Assembly (NCBI GenBank): GCA_033980235.1 | Contig: CM067068.1 | Span: 1,064,501 to 1,128,500, forward strand | DNA length: 64,000 bases | Reading direction: 5' to 3' | Source of the DNA: Diadema setosum | Taxonomy: Eukaryota; Echinodermata; Echinoidea; Diadematoida; Diadematidae | Part shown: one piece after another, positions 34,770 to 48,512 of the stretch | Layout: the number at the start of each line of letters is the position of its first letter | Numbering within the stretch: the stretch's first letter is position 1 | The notes under the pieces: generated by a model | Told to the model about the DNA's origin: nothing | The model's input: the letters and a program-made list of their open reading frames with translations, nothing else | Database searches by the model: none | Position numbers and translations under genes: made by a program

Positions 34770-36424
34770 GACTTGCTTGGACGGCATTAAATTTTAAAAA
34801 AAGATCGAAACACAGCAGAAAACTATGCAAATTTAGATTCTGATAGTTTGAGTGCTCCACAAACATGACTATTTCCCTGATTTCTAAGCAGCCGTTTTTT
34901 GTGCAAGTTCTCACACACAAGGTTAGCGACAATGCTGCTGCTGTGGTGGTGGTACGTTGAGAAATACAGTGAAAACATCGCTGTACTGACATTTTGGCTA
35001 ATATAGGGGGATGCTATTTGCAGAGACAAACAGGATATTTTAACGTGCTCCTCGCTAGCTCCACAGGAAGTGCCGACCTCAATGCAAACACTTTCACGGG
35101 CGATTCATACCAACAGTGGATCTTTGATTTAAAAAAAGAATTCTGAAAAATATGTGAATTAGCAAGTGCATATATCCATTCCCCCATCAGGTCTGACTTT
35201 TTGTTCTGCAATTTGAACAGTTGGTTTTGATTTCCTTGTCCTTTTCTGTTTGCCTGTTGTTTTGGAAGTGAAGGTCCTTTAGTAAGTCAGGACAGGAATC
35301 CATGTAATTGCCACAAGTCCATCTAGTATTGAAGGTAAATGTCAAATTTCCATAAAGCGGTGAACATTTGATGGGTTTAAAGGATCCTCACTGTCATGGA
35401 TTCTACCTAAATGGGAATAAAAAAACTTTCTGCTGCATGATATCCTGCCAAATGGCAGAAAAAGCTTATTATGTTTTTATGTTTATCATGACTTTCCATC
35501 TACTGATATAATACTTCAAATGGTATTAGAAAATGAGTTGTTCAAAACACAATTTTGTAATTCCATGAATTTGTCTTCAGTTTTTACTGCTGAAAGTACA
35601 ATATATACATGGCACGTCACATGTCCCAATCAAAAAAGGAAAGCACTAGTCTCACTTCCAGGCTTAGGATATGATAAAAGAAAGACTTTTCCTGAACTTG
35701 GAATAGAAATTAGAGCCACCCTAGTGAATTTGGTGGTCCCTTATGGCCAAGGAACTCTTGTATTTATCCAGAAAAGAGAGGAATCGGTATATATTTCTAC
35801 GGATCTGAAGCCATACGTCTTGAATCTTCGCTCCCTCCACCAATTGTGTATTACTTTACCGCCCTCTTGATGGCGATAAATAAACAAACATTATGACAAG
35901 GACTCTGTGGTGTCATGAATAATAAATGACAATATGAAATGCTTAAAATTTGGTTATCAGCGGAGATCACGCTGCCCAAAATTCAGGGACATTGGTGTTT
36001 TAATTACGTTGGCAGGGCCAACAGGTTTCAGGATCACTCAGCTGCGTTGTCACCCAATGAATTTCCTCCGTCGGGATATTACTGGGGAGGTATCTACGAC
36101 ATGTGTCAGTTAGGCTTTGACCCTTTCATGACCCCCTGAGACCGATGTGACACATTCACTGTCATTATTTTTTTTTCCATTATATTTCATTGATTTCATT
36201 CAAATCATTCATAAATCAACCCATTCTGGGTGTAACATGAACATAAAAACGGTACAAATGCCATTCAAAAGACAAATCCATTACCAACTTATACTGCCAG
36301 TCATCTCCCTTCAACATAACAACTCGATTATAAATCAATCCTACTGACCATTTCTTCATGAGAAAGTATTGACATGTACAAAAAAAAAAATATTGACATG
36401 TACAAAAAAAAAATATTATTCAAG

Positions 36425-36433
36425 CACACACAC

Positions 36434-36475
<42 letters not shown>
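36425..36475. repeat. CA microsatellite
   Basis: About 50 bp of CA units, preceded by two copies of ATTGACATGTAC plus A-run. Confidence 0.95.
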
Positions 36476-36476
<1 letters not shown>

Positions 36477-37247
36477 AACACATGTGTCATCAATGCAAGT
36501 GATGTTAAACAATGGACTTCTACAAGAGACAATTACCACTCTCACTACACACTTAATGGGACAATATCATGGAGAGGTGATGTATTGCAAAGGCTGGCCC
36601 TATTCGGAATACGGTATATTCATGAGTTCCTGTAACACTTCAGAAAAAGCTCACACAACCAGCTCTTGCCAGCGGCCCAATTCAGATACGAATATAAAGC
36701 AATAATTTCACAGTCTATGTGTAGGATTCATACTATAGTTCACTTCAGTGCCCGTATGCGCTAATGAGTAATTCTATTCTTGCAGGCCCGAGTAAGTCAT
36801 GGTTTTCGAATGTACTGCAGTGGACAGTGAATGAAGAATGCAATGGGGGAAGGACCATTATATCTGAGGATCGGTTTCCTTTAAAGGGAAACTACACCAC
36901 AAGATAACATCGATATAAAAAGAAATGAAAATAAGCAAACCCCTTCACATGCAAAGGAAGACCAACTCTATCACAAATGTGCATTGCTGTATGAATGATG
37001 CCTAGGAATTTGACTTATTTGCATATCGAACATGTGAGTCTTTGGCCTGTACACTTTTTTTTTTTCATGATCCTGGCATGTCGTATATTACTCTATTCCT
37101 TTTTATGTAATTCTTTCAAGCATTTGATTTACTTTTATGCAGTCCAAGTTTGTGCCTTTTCTGTCTCATAACAATCTGTGTTAATGCCTTTCAACTTCCA
37201 TATGAAAGAAATCACAAAATTTGTCTCCCTTTTTGTCTTGTTTCCAA

Positions 37248-37340
37248 TTAACCCGTTGAGGACGGACTGATTTTGCTACAACACACATTTCCCATAGACA
37301 CCTGCCCAAGTATACTCGGAACTCGTCCTAAACGGTTCAA
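37248..37340 (+). mobile_element. TTAA-flanked 90-bp element, copy 2
   Basis: Same family as 13060-13152: TTAA-CCCGTTGAGGACGGACTG, then CATTTCCCATAGACACCTGC, then AGTATACTC. The right flank has decayed to TTCAA. Confidence 0.7.
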
Positions 37341-38218
37341 GAAGATGCATTTAAAAAAAAAAAAATTGTCAATAGTGCTCAGAATGTCAAACCAGTATTA
37401 CAATATGGAAGATTTGTTTTTAATGGCAGCATAACTTTCTCTAATAATCTACTATCTTATCCTACACAAAAAAGAAAAAAAAATATTAAATGTAAAAAAT
37501 TCCTTACCAAACTCAATACCATACAAACTGAATAATTAACATGAGTAATATCATTTACAGATGCCAACATTTAGGTTGTACAAAATTGTATCCTGCACAT
37601 ACTGAATTTATGGACAATGCCACATCATATTACTGTCTGATGCCAACCGTATAAGACTGAGCCTTCTGTACAAAGTGTAAAACTGATATCTGAAAGTAAG
37701 CATCATCTTTGTTACAATAGCATAATAATCATCTGACATGCTACCTGCCAATTACAATATACTCTTCATGTTTTCTTCTTGTTATTCAAGAACAGTAATT
37801 AAGACAGGTTGGGGGTGCATACACTTAATACAGGCTCTTGTACGTGTAAAGGGACTAGAAATACACCCCCACTGCCCAACTCACGGTCACTTTAATCATA
37901 TTACATAAGACCATCAATTGATCCTGATGCCCGGGTAGGAATGAGATATTTATTGGATGCGCCCTTAGAACCAATGTTTTATTCACGCTCTGACCTTCTG
38001 CCTCGCTAAGACTCAGCTGTGTCATGAAATTTACCCTCACCCACTTACTTCACCCACAACTGTACATACGTAATGATGATAATGCCGGACTCAAGGCTTC
38101 CCCCACGCTCATTAATGAAAGAGAACGTAGAAGTAGAGAGAAGAGCAAGCAGAATGTGAAGAAAAGAAGGAACAAGAAAAAAGAAGATGAAAAAGAAGAA
38201 GAAAAAAGAACAAGGCAC

Positions 38219-38528
38219 ATATCACCGGCTGAGAACCAGAAGGCCATTATAACAAGTTTGGGGTGTATTGAATTGTTGGTATCATGTTGTAGAGCTTGAT
38301 CTCCTCTTCATTATGGTGTCACTTCAATACTTTTTTCATTTTCAGGAAAAAATAATGTTCAAAATCAAAAGCAAAAGGGTGCTATATTACCCAACATTTG
38401 GAACAATGCTTATAAAGCTATCCACTTTTGATTAAATAAGCTTTTATTTTTTGAAAATTTATTGTTTCATTTTTATTTACACTCAAATCTTAGAGTGCAA
38501 TAGCGCCCTCCTGGTTCTCAGCTGATAG
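38219..38528. mobile_element. TIR element family N, copy 1
   Basis: Ends ATCACCGGCTGAGAACCAGA and the inverse of CTATCAGCTGAGAACCAGGA. It lies in the opposite orientation to copy 2 at 48192-48512 (shared AAGATTTGAGTGTAAAT and GAAAATTGATTGTT-type blocks). Confidence 0.8.
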
Positions 38529-38635
38529 GCATTAGAAGACAACGAAGAAGAGAGTGTAATTTGCAAACATGATGACAAAATTTGCATGAAGAGCCCTGTA
38601 TAGGATCAGGAAGAATGCAGTTTGAGGTTAATCAC

Positions 38636-39070
38636 AGGCTGCGTTGATCATCCTTCTCCTGTTTAAACGGCTTTCAAAAGCCGTTTCCAAAGCCCTTTCG
38701 AAAGCCGTTTCCAAAGCCCTTTGGAAATGGCTTCCAAAATAGCTGCATTTATCAACTCTTCGCGAACACGATAACTGGCCTGTCACTGCACAGATGCATA
38801 GCGCAATTCGACCCGAGGAGAAGAGGTCATATAAGGCGTGCATGGTTCGTAACTGCAGTACAAAGCCGTTTCAAAACAGCTTTGCGTTTATCTCGCTTCA
38901 AAAGGCTTCTAGAAACACATTTCTGGAAACCTGTTTCGGAAAGCACAAATTTGCGGCTTTCCGAAAAGGCTTTCAAAACAGCTTTGCGTTTATCATCTCG
39001 TAAAAATTCCCTGAAAGCCGTTTGGAAAACCTGTTTCTGCTGAGAAAAAGAGTTGATAAACGCATCCACA
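38636..39070. mobile_element. TIR element family J, copy 1
   Basis: Ends AGGCTGCGTTGATCA and the inverse of TGTGGATGCGTTTATCA. The interior is built of repeats of GCCGTTTCCAAAGCC and GGCTTTC types on both strands. Confidence 0.75.
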
Positions 39071-39077
39071 GTCCGTA

Positions 39078-39286
39078 GTATGGTAAAACATATTTTCGCA
39101 GCATGAAATGTTCACGAACGGGAGCCGACGGCCTTATTCGCAGCATGAAATTTTTGCGAGTTGCCTCTAACATCTAATGCATATAATGTAGACAAGATCT
39201 TTAGCGTGCATTTCAAGTTCGCGAAACTCTGCTCTCGCAAAATTCGTGGAATTAAAATGCAAGTGAACATTCCTCGTTTTACAGTA
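39078..39286. mobile_element. TACTGTAAAA-type TIR element, copy 1
   Basis: TGGTAAAACATATTTTCGCA at the left, CTCGTTTTACAGTATA at the right. The interior is rich in TTCGCA and TCGCGAA. Confidence 0.65.
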
Positions 39287-40035
39287 TATACACATTTCAG
39301 CTGCAGACAGTTTTGGCATCAAAACAAGATGATTCCAGGATTCATGAGGGAGAAATTTAGGCCATGGCCTGGCGGAAAAGAATGACAGTCCGGAAGATTT
39401 TATGATTGGCCACTGATTACATGTTGTAGCTGACTGGGACGGGAGGAAATTTGAGGTACACTTTTAGATCATCCCAGCCCAAATTGCACGTTGTGACAAA
39501 ATCGAACAGATTGTTACTAAGAGTATGTTTCCTAGAATTCATTACCATAGAGAGAGATCTACAGGGTACTCTATTTGATGCAGACATCGCCTCTGGTTTC
39601 ATATCCTGTGATTGCCAAGCTTTACATTATCTCCCTCCCCACCCCCTCCATCACTCCCACCCCATCCCCCCATCCCTAAGAGAGGTTGAAGTGAAACTTC
39701 ATCCACTATTTCAGCTGAAACGAATAATAAAAATACAATCAAACAAACAAACTGTGACACTTCATTCAAAGTGCACAAAGTATGAGTTATTGACAAGTAA
39801 AAAAATGTCATATATATGCCAACAAGTTATTTTGGCCAAAATCACATTTCAAGTGTGATGTCGCTATACTTCACATGTCTCTTTATACTGACCTGAATGC
39901 AATTCCTTGATCAATTAGTTCAATATCTAAATTTTGTTTTGTTTTTATTTATGCAACTGTACTAATACTTTCAATATTTTGCTTGCTCTACAATATTCTT
40001 ATACAAAGTTAACAGCAGCCAGGGGTAAAACTTCT

Positions 40036-40294
40036 TTGGGGTATATTCCAAACCAGTTAAAAAATTACTCTAATAAGTTCTATAATCACAGCACTGAAAT
40101 ATAGTCAGAATCAGATAAAAATTAGGAAAGTTGAAGTCATTTACATACTCCTTTCATGAAAATTAGCAAAACTTCACAATTTTATAACTTTTTGAACTTT
40201 TATGTGACTTTGTTCAACTTTGTACTGTTGTGCATATAAACTTTTGCTTTTAATATCAGACTAACTACTAACTGGTCCAGAATTTCCCTTGAAA
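40036..40294. mobile_element. Foldback family D, copy 2 (259 bp)
   Basis: GGTATATTCCAAACCAGTTA at the left and TAACTGGTCCAGAATTTCCC at the right. The inner AACTTCACAATTTTATAACT is shared with copy 1. Confidence 0.7.
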
Positions 40295-41059
40295 TAGTAC
40301 AAACTAGAACATAACTAAAACTTGTCATTATTCGCTGTGTCTTTAACTGGCATAGCCAGAGCATTCTTGCAATTTCTGTTGCTTCTGCCATCAACTATCA
40401 AGGCTTGCTCAATCCTTCTTCTTCTCTCAACCCCCTGGCGTGAATTTCATGTCAACAAAAGAAACAAATTCTTCCACAAAGTGATGTCTCCTTTGACTCT
40501 CACAACATGCCATCTTTTCATCAGAAAATAGAAGAAGAAAAAATCTCAAGCAAAACGCTAATTTCCTTTTTCTTTTTTCTTTTTTTAAATCAAACATTCT
40601 CTTCCTACTCAGATATTAAGGATGTGCTAAGATTAGCACTCTTCACTAATCACTAGACTTAGTATGCCTATGTATGCATAGTTGGTAATTGCCTGGAGGG
40701 GGTAAATCTTTGCGTATTTTTGTCGCCATGGTTGCTTCACTGCCGAATGGACCACATGAGGGAGGAATTCCACCCCCAGAAATATTGATTATTCTGACAA
40801 AAATAACTGTGTGATCTGAAGTACGGTTGGTTGACTATCACTGGAAAGGTCAGAGTTATAAAAGAGAGACGGCAGGTTCTATGGCTTTGAATGTCAAGAA
40901 AGGGTGTGCAAAACAGCCCATGAGAGCATCATTATTCAAGCACAGTCCCAGCCCGGATGTCCACCAATATGATGGAGAAAATGGAATAGTGGACTCACAG
41001 TCCTCAGTGTGAAACAGCTCTCGCAGTCAAAAGGCTTTAGTCACATTGTTATTCCATTT

Positions 41060-41254
41060 ATTGTAAAACCAGAAATCTTTACGAATTTCGCAAGCCAGGA
41101 TTCATGAAATTAAAATGTATGCAAAAGTTCTTGTATAAACTATCATGAATTGAATGCCAGTGGCAATTTGTGTAAAATTTCATGCCGCAAAAAAAAGTCC
41201 ATCGGCTCCAATTCGCAAAAATTTCATGCTGTGAATATTTCTGGTTTTACAGTA
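41060..41254. mobile_element. TACTGTAAAA-type TIR element, copy 2
   Basis: ATTGTAAAACCAGAAATCTT at the left and ATTTCTGGTTTTACAGTA at the right are inverted. The interior has TTCGCAA and TTTCATGC repeats. Confidence 0.75.
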
Positions 41255-42379
41255 CTACATATAAAGAATAATACACACGACAAATCCTTACACTGAACCA
41301 TACTGTCTGAAGAGATGCATTCAACTTTGTATAAGATAACAGCATTGTAAAAAACAGCAACCAACCTTGGACTGTTCTTGTTTCCTCTAACAGTACAAGA
41401 AGCCTTTACACCACAATGACATCGCAATAAATTCTAGGCCTTTTTTGAGTTTATGGGTTTTTTAGGCAGCACACATGGTGTACAGAAAAACTTTATTTTT
41501 TTTTTAATTCCAGATTTTGCCCACCCCCCCCCCAGCCCATTTGATCAATTGAGAGGGATATTACACATAAAATTATATATATATTTTTTCTATGTCCTGC
41601 ATTGCTCAGAGAACCACTAAAACTATAAACCAAAGTCACATGATGTGTGTGGGTGATGAAACTTTTACCTACTGCCCCAACATCTGTTGAATTCATGTAC
41701 ACATCCTGTATACTCTGGAAACTTCTTGGCTGATTGTTCTGGTAAAGTGAATTGTTTTCACAGAGGATAAAACAGCACTGGTTTCTTGGATGAAAAATGC
41801 TGTTTTTCCAGAGAAACAATGACACCTACATGACCTCGACAGCTCTTGGATGTTTCTAATAGGATACCACACCACATGACTCACACTCAATTGACTTGAT
41901 ACATTCACAATGATGTAACCTTCTAAGCATGTCAAATTTAGTTCATATTTCAGTAAACCTGTTGTTTTAGTGTATCTGCTCTATCTACACCCAATTTCTT
42001 GCTGTGGTTTCCATGCTTGATTGACATAAAGTTGTGAGTTTTTGTCACCGTCATGCACACTTACTCAGTGATTTGCCTCATATGAGGGATATTTCGAAAG
42101 TTTGATGAGATTATGGAGTATCAATAGTGAATGATGATACTTTCATCCATGCCTTTGTCTTGTTGATCTGTTAATAAATAATAATAATAATCATACAAAT
42201 GTCTGATTATACTTCATCCGAGTACCAAGTCAAAAAAAAAAAAAAATCTTACCCAGGAATTAAATCAATTTTGCAGTAATTTGGAGCCATTTGAGACAAC
42301 TTCTCAACATGAAAATGACTCATTGAATCCATAAGAAAATCAAAGTCATAAGGAAAATGAAAATCTGACAACCCCCAAA

Positions 42380-42409
42380 CCCCCCCCCCCCCCATGGGGG
42401 GGGGGGGGG
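42380..42409. repeat. Perfect C/G palindrome
   Basis: Fourteen C, then AT, then fourteen G: a 30-bp perfect inverted repeat of homopolymers. Confidence 0.9.
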
Positions 42410-45083
42410 AGAAAAGAACAAGCAAGCAGTATCATATAATTGGCACAAGTGAAGTATGAATTGCTAATATTTTGAATGTCATTATAATGACAGTCAAACC
42501 CTCAAGACCTTCAAATGTTTGAGTTTTATTGTGACTGTATTGGTTGAGGTAGAACCTCACACTATAAATACAACATACTGATGTCCTCCACCAAAACCAC
42601 AAGCAGACAAACAAACAAACAAGCAAGCAAACAAACAAACAAATGTTTGTAATATGACAATTATTTGCTCATCCTCCCTCATGGTTGTGAATTATGAAAT
42701 TGAATGACAATCAAATAAAAATGTACCACGGATCAATGGCTCATAACGCTAGCCTTCGCATTGCTACTACACAACGTATTACAATCACTCGGTCATTAGA
42801 AATATTTGCATTTAAATTAAATTCAAGCTTTCAACAGCACCTCCTTTTCTCTCTCATTCTTAGAAACATTTTAATTGTATAGCAATGAAGCTGTGCTGAA
42901 ATCATTAGTATCTTCACTTTCACTATCTTGCCTTCTCCAACTGTGCTGACCAAAATACCTAATCTGTATCACTGTATGTGCTTTATCTTTTTCTGTACAA
43001 GTTCTTAGTGCTGTTTTTAATCCATTAGAATATAAATGTACATAGTTTGTTGGGGGTTAGATAGTCTAAGGGGGGGGGGGGCGAGAAATGAAAATATCAA
43101 AATAGCCCCAAAACATGAAATTTCCTTGTTGCAGCTGTGAGCATCTTTAAAGTTAAGTCTGCAATCAGGGCAACAAAATGCCTACAAGAGTTTACTATAA
43201 GGTGATAAGTACATGTATGACGCATACCTGGGTTGTTTGTTTTTTCTATCATTTTGAAAATTAAAAGTATATTCCTTTTCAGTAACAAAACCAAAATATG
43301 TTTTTAAAAAAAATATGTTGCTCAATGCTCATTTTGGGGGGTGCCTTAGACCTACAGGAAACCATCAATTAAAGTCTGATCAATGTATCATGAACAGGAT
43401 CTAGGGTGTAGTGATACAACGCCAAAGACAACATCAGCAAATTACCTACCGGTAATTTTTTACTCGGAGCTCACTGACAAATCGGGCGTGACAAAATTTT
43501 CATCCTGTACGTTGTTTAACACGCAAGAGTGCAAATTGACTGAATCGACAAATACTCACACGCAAACGCTGGATATTGAGTAGGATCAAGATCCGATTCC
43601 AACTAAAGTTCCATGTTATGAAAGCACATCAAAATACCAACGAAAATTTATACACTCCTGTGGATGTCTTTGACACACAACTAACAACTGACAAGAAAAA
43701 TTTGTAAGTGACCAACTCTTTGTCACTTATGGAGGAAAAAGTTGCAGATTGCTCTTTTGCTCCTAGTCCCAACACAGATGTTCAAAGTAGGACTGTAATC
43801 ACAGATATGCTGCACCAAAATCCAGTATTCAACAGCTAGGTTCTCCGCACCGAAGAAATATCAACAGTATCGGCAAAAAAACTCCACACTATTGATCTCC
43901 CCCAAAGCACTCCGCATCGCGCCCCGGAATGGTGAGGACACGACTGAGAAGCCACTGACGTCTACGATTCTGGGACGGATGAATCTGGCAGGAGGGGGAC
44001 TCAAGATGGGTGAGAGGAATGGCAGGAAGGAAATATCCTGCCAATCTAATGAAGGCATCAAGGTATGCGCCATTAAATCCTCCGCTGAATCACGGAACAC
44101 GGACAGGCGTGCACACACATATTAACACACACAGCGCAGGCAGGCAAATTGAGGGGTAAAAAAAGTGAGAGAGAGAAATATTGAGGTGTGTTCACACAAG
44201 CTATCTATGGTTGCTCATTGTGTCCAGTGTGAACAAGACACTCCCTGTTTGCAATACACTTTATCCCTATCATATGATAAAAATATCAATCAGTCCATAT
44301 CAATTTTAGCATTAACGAGGCAGTACTTAGGGAAGTATTTTATGAATCAGAATCCCAAAATTATTGCGCTTTTTTTAATTGAATGATCTATGTTGTCAAA
44401 AAATAACATAGTGAGAAGTTTGCTTTGCATCTCATAAAATTTGGTGACTGGTTCTACAGTGTGAAAGTCTTTAAGGGTGAATCTTGTCAAACAACACACT
44501 TGCTGTGAACAGAACATATTATTATTATGTCCTAAACCTGTTAGTTTTTATAGACTGTTCAATGACTACAACTCTAGATTAAAAAGTGAAATGTATACAC
44601 TATATTTAATCTAAATTAAAGATAAAGATTCATGAGAAGCATATATGCATTGACTTCAAAGCACTACAACTTCAACTTATGTTTTGCACACATTCAAAAT
44701 ATCACAAAAGTGGACCAAAATGATGAACCGTCAAAACGAAATGATATTAATCAAAACTCAAACAAAGGCAATAGACCATATTTTGTAAATCAAATAAGCA
44801 ATAAAAATGCAGGCTGCTACAGCATCAGTCTCATGGGAGTCCCCCACCCTCTTTCTCTCTCTCTCTTTGTCCGATAGAAGATGTACACATCCTAGATTGT
44901 ACAGAAAAGGCAAAATACCATATTGTTCATAAACTGCATCTTCAGTACGTGCTGAGAATGTCGCTGAGGTGTAAAATTCACTACAATAATCATTATTCAT
45001 CACAGGCATTTTCCTGCGCTGCATGAACAAAAGATTACATACTGAATACCTACTCCCTGATCCCTCTTCCAGTCCTGGAAGAT

Positions 45084-45084
<1 letters not shown>

Positions 45085-45115
<31 letters not shown>

Positions 45116-45148
45116 TGGATGTGGATATGGATGTGGATGATGATGATG
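45085..45148. repeat. GAT microsatellite
   Basis: GAT units with an interior GTGGAT variant block. Confidence 0.95.
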
Positions 45149-45916
45149 TTGGAAGTTGCGATGGTGCTGTCACATTGTTGTGAGGCAATGTCACCAAATA
45201 TGTCAATACGACATCATTCCTTCTTGTGAAATTTTAGCTCCTTGGACAGTGAAGGTGACGACGTATTACGTTACTTTAATCATTTTGTCTAATTTCATTT
45301 CTTCATTCATGGTAATAATTTGCATCAGAAATAAACCTCTTTGAAAAAAAAAAAATGAAAAGAGAAAGAAATGTTTCCCCGCCTACCACCTGTACAATGC
45401 CCTACCCATTCCGAAGACATTGTATGAATAAAGAAAAGAGAGAGTGTGTGTGGATGCACCTAGTGGACAAAGATTAAGTGACGCCCAAGCCTGGGCCCCT
45501 GATGATGATTTAATTTCCACTCCAAAAGATCAGACATCTCTAATCAGGCGGGGATGGATAAGAGTGTACATTTGTTAGTCTCCTGTCAAGTCTTGAGACC
45601 TTTTTATTTCAGTTTCCTCGTTTCCTATGAAAGTGTTTTTTTGTGTCCTGTGCACATTGATTTCAAGTTTTATATCAATATACAGAAAAAAAAAACACAC
45701 CCACACATATTGCAATAATACAAAAGGGACATCCCTTCTTCTAGATCTTGGTTGGTCATGCCAGTTTATTTTCATTTTCTCTATTTCAGTCTAAAATTGT
45801 CATTACTTGGCATATTGATTTTTACTCTGTAAACTGCAGTACTGTTGCTATAACACACACACACACATACGAAAAAAAAAAAGAAAAAAAGAATACTAAA
45901 TCTATGATGAATATGA

Positions 45917-46109
45917 TACTGTAAAAGTGCATATTTTCGCGCGACTTATTTTTCGTGTACGGCCAGGTTACGTAAGAAGACTTTCGCATATTTTTAATTC
46001 CACAGAATCAAGACATCAACTACTGAAACATATGGCAAGCTAAAATATTTGCGTGTTTTTATTTTCGCACTAGTTTCTGGTTGCGCAAAAATTTCCACTT
46101 TTTACAGTA
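45917..46109. mobile_element. TACTGTAAAA-type TIR element, copy 3
   Basis: TACTGTAAAAGTGCATATTT at the left and CACTTTTTACAGTA at the right. Interior TTTCGCG and TTCGCA. Confidence 0.72.
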
Positions 46110-47443
46110 GCTGAACCAAATTTGTTGAATGCCAGAGTAGATACATACCTGTAACAAAATATTGAGGGTAAAGAACATCGAGTTAAATGATGTGAGGACC
46201 AAATGTGGACATTTTCAGGGAAGGGAGGCAAAATGCACATGCGCATCTTTCCTATTTTATTATGGTTTTGAAAATATGAAACTTTGAACCTCAAGCAGTC
46301 ACATGGTCGATGTAGATTCCTGATCTGAAAAACTTCTAAAATCTGTCTTTCAACTACAATGCCTGTAAAAATTACATCAGTAAAAGTCCTGAAGAGTCTA
46401 TCATGGAATTCATTACATCAGTTTATACACGTAGTTCTATACATCTTCAGTCTTCATATTCTTTTTTTTTTTTTATGCTTTGCATGAGGATGTGACGATG
46501 TGGATTTATACTTCTTCTTTTCTTTTCTAAAGCCAATGACTAATGCTTTGTCAGTCTGTATGGAAGTCATAACTTTGCTGATATGATAAAAGTTATTTTC
46601 ACTCTGCACTGCAGATGTGCATGGCTGTTCCTGAATTCAAACCAAAAACCCTACCAACATCAGATATATACCATATTCTACTCCTTGCCAGTTGCACTGA
46701 CAAAGAAATTTGTTTCTCCTGTTTCTATGATATTCAGTCACCTGATAAGAATACACACAGATATACACAAGTAGGGTACATGTAGGTGTGATTAAGAAAA
46801 GAGCTCCGTGGAAGTACAGCCTGGAATAGAGGCTAAGGCCAATCTGGAAGTTGACAAATCCTGTGCAGCCGAGGACTTCTCTCAGCCTTATCTCTCAGTG
46901 TGGAGCGTGTCCTCAATTTGGTACTCATCCTGCCTTCAGGTCTACAATGTCTCATTAACCCATCAAAGTCCTCATTCTTCATTTATTTTGAGACATCCTT
47001 ACTAGATTTACAGCCAGGATTTTGTCCTCACTCTACATACCCTTTCCCCCTTTTCCGCCATTCTATCATCTAAAAACTTTACCTATCACAGCAGTTATCA
47101 ATTTCCTTACAAATTATTAGTGTGCCAACGAGTTGTCAATTTGCTAACCTGATTTGACATGAATATTGTTGTTGTGAGAAAAAGAAAATCACAAGCTGTA
47201 GAGCAAAAATTCACAGTTGATGTCATTTGGCTAAAGGCAGGAGTTCACAATGTATGCAAATTTAACTGAACAAGGGCACCACTGAAAACCCTGTTGTGTG
47301 TGTGATTGGCTTAAGTGCTAACTTGCTTCGTTTCTTCCGTTGTGACACCTACAGCTGTATTTCTGCCATCAGAAGCGCCAAAATTGCTGCCTTGATTAAA
47401 ATATTGACCCCACAGAAACAAGCTAGTAATTTTTCAAATTATC

Positions 47444-47554
47444 TTTGTTTTTTGTTGTTGTTCTGACAGTATTTACTTGCTCCTTTTATTAAATAAAAGG
47501 AGCAAGTACAGGTTGTAAATACTGTCAGAGAACAACTACAACAAAAAACAAAAA
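47444..47554. repeat. Perfect-looking long hairpin, 111 bp
   Basis: The inner part is CTTGCTCCTTTTATT followed by its reverse complement. The outer arms pair GTTCTGACAGTATTTAC with GTAAATACTGTCAGAGAAC, and TTTGTTTTTTGTTG with its complement. The two strand halves differ by only a few bases. Confidence 0.85.
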
Positions 47555-48191
47555 TTAGATTTAGATTTTCCATACACTTGTGTACAAATTCTCACAAACA
47601 AACCAATTTTTCTCCAAAGTACTAAACGTGGATCTAGCCCCTTTTGCAAATAAACTCTTCAATTTGTTCATCATTTCTGTTCACTTCTCGCAGCAACAAT
47701 ATCAATATAATGCCCCAGCAATAACTGTACACCTAAACGCAATCCTCTGAATTGCTGATTATCATTTTCAAATACTTTTTTTCTTCTTGTCATTCAACTC
47801 TCAAACTCACAAATAGAACCCTCCCCTCCCCCTAAAAAAGAGACAAAAATAAACAGATGTCTGTGAGTGCGACATGAGAGTAGATGTTGTTTGTGTGTCT
47901 GTCTACTTTTAGATTTGTATTTTCACAAGCCTGAAAATGTTTGTACATCCTCCAGCTACCCAGCTCCCAATCGTTGACACCGTCAGGAGGCCATAACTTG
48001 TAAATCACCACCAGTACCATGTTCAAGTTATCTACCACTACAGTCAAAGTAAAGTCCATCCAAAAGTTTTGAGTGTTTTTATTTCCACATGGACAAAGCC
48101 GTTAAGCTCCTCAAGCTAAATTGTCACTAGTCCAATGAACCACAGTACACAAACTCATTAATCTTTATCTGGAAAAAAAAAAGTTAAAGAA

Positions 48192-48512
48192 TATTGTCAG
48201 CTGAGAACCAGAAGGGCGCTATTACATCCTAAGATTTGAGTGTAAATAAAATTGGAACAATCAATTTTCATGATATTAAAAAGGTTATTCAATCAAAAAA
48301 GGGCATTTTCTATATATTTACAAGCATTGTTCCAAATATAGGATAAAATAGCACCCTTGTGGTTTTAATTTTCAACATTTTACTGAAAATGAAAAATAAA
48401 AATAAAAATGACACCATCATGTAGAGGAGATAGAGCTCTATAACATGTTACCAATAACCCAGTATGTCCTCAAAATTGTGATAAAGCCCTCCTGGTTCTC
48501 AACCGATGATAT
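48192..48512. mobile_element. TIR element family N, copy 2
   Basis: TATTGTCAGCTGAGAACCAG at the left and CTGGTTCTCAACCGATGATA at the right. Contains AAGATTTGAGTGTAAATAAA. Confidence 0.8.

Noticed and set aside
35520..35870. 116-codon plus-strand ORF with mixed composition
   Set aside because: Not recognised; no convincing splice or start context, and no partner exons found. Could be revisited with RNA-seq.
39451..39858. 135-codon plus-strand ORF
   Set aside because: Contains a His/Pro-rich C-tract read-through and no domain; reads as chance in AT-rich DNA.
43861..44118. Minus-strand ORF as the missing first GAB exon
   Set aside because: The translation has no GWLxK-like PH start and no suitable phase 0 donor; kept only as an unexplained GC-rich segment.
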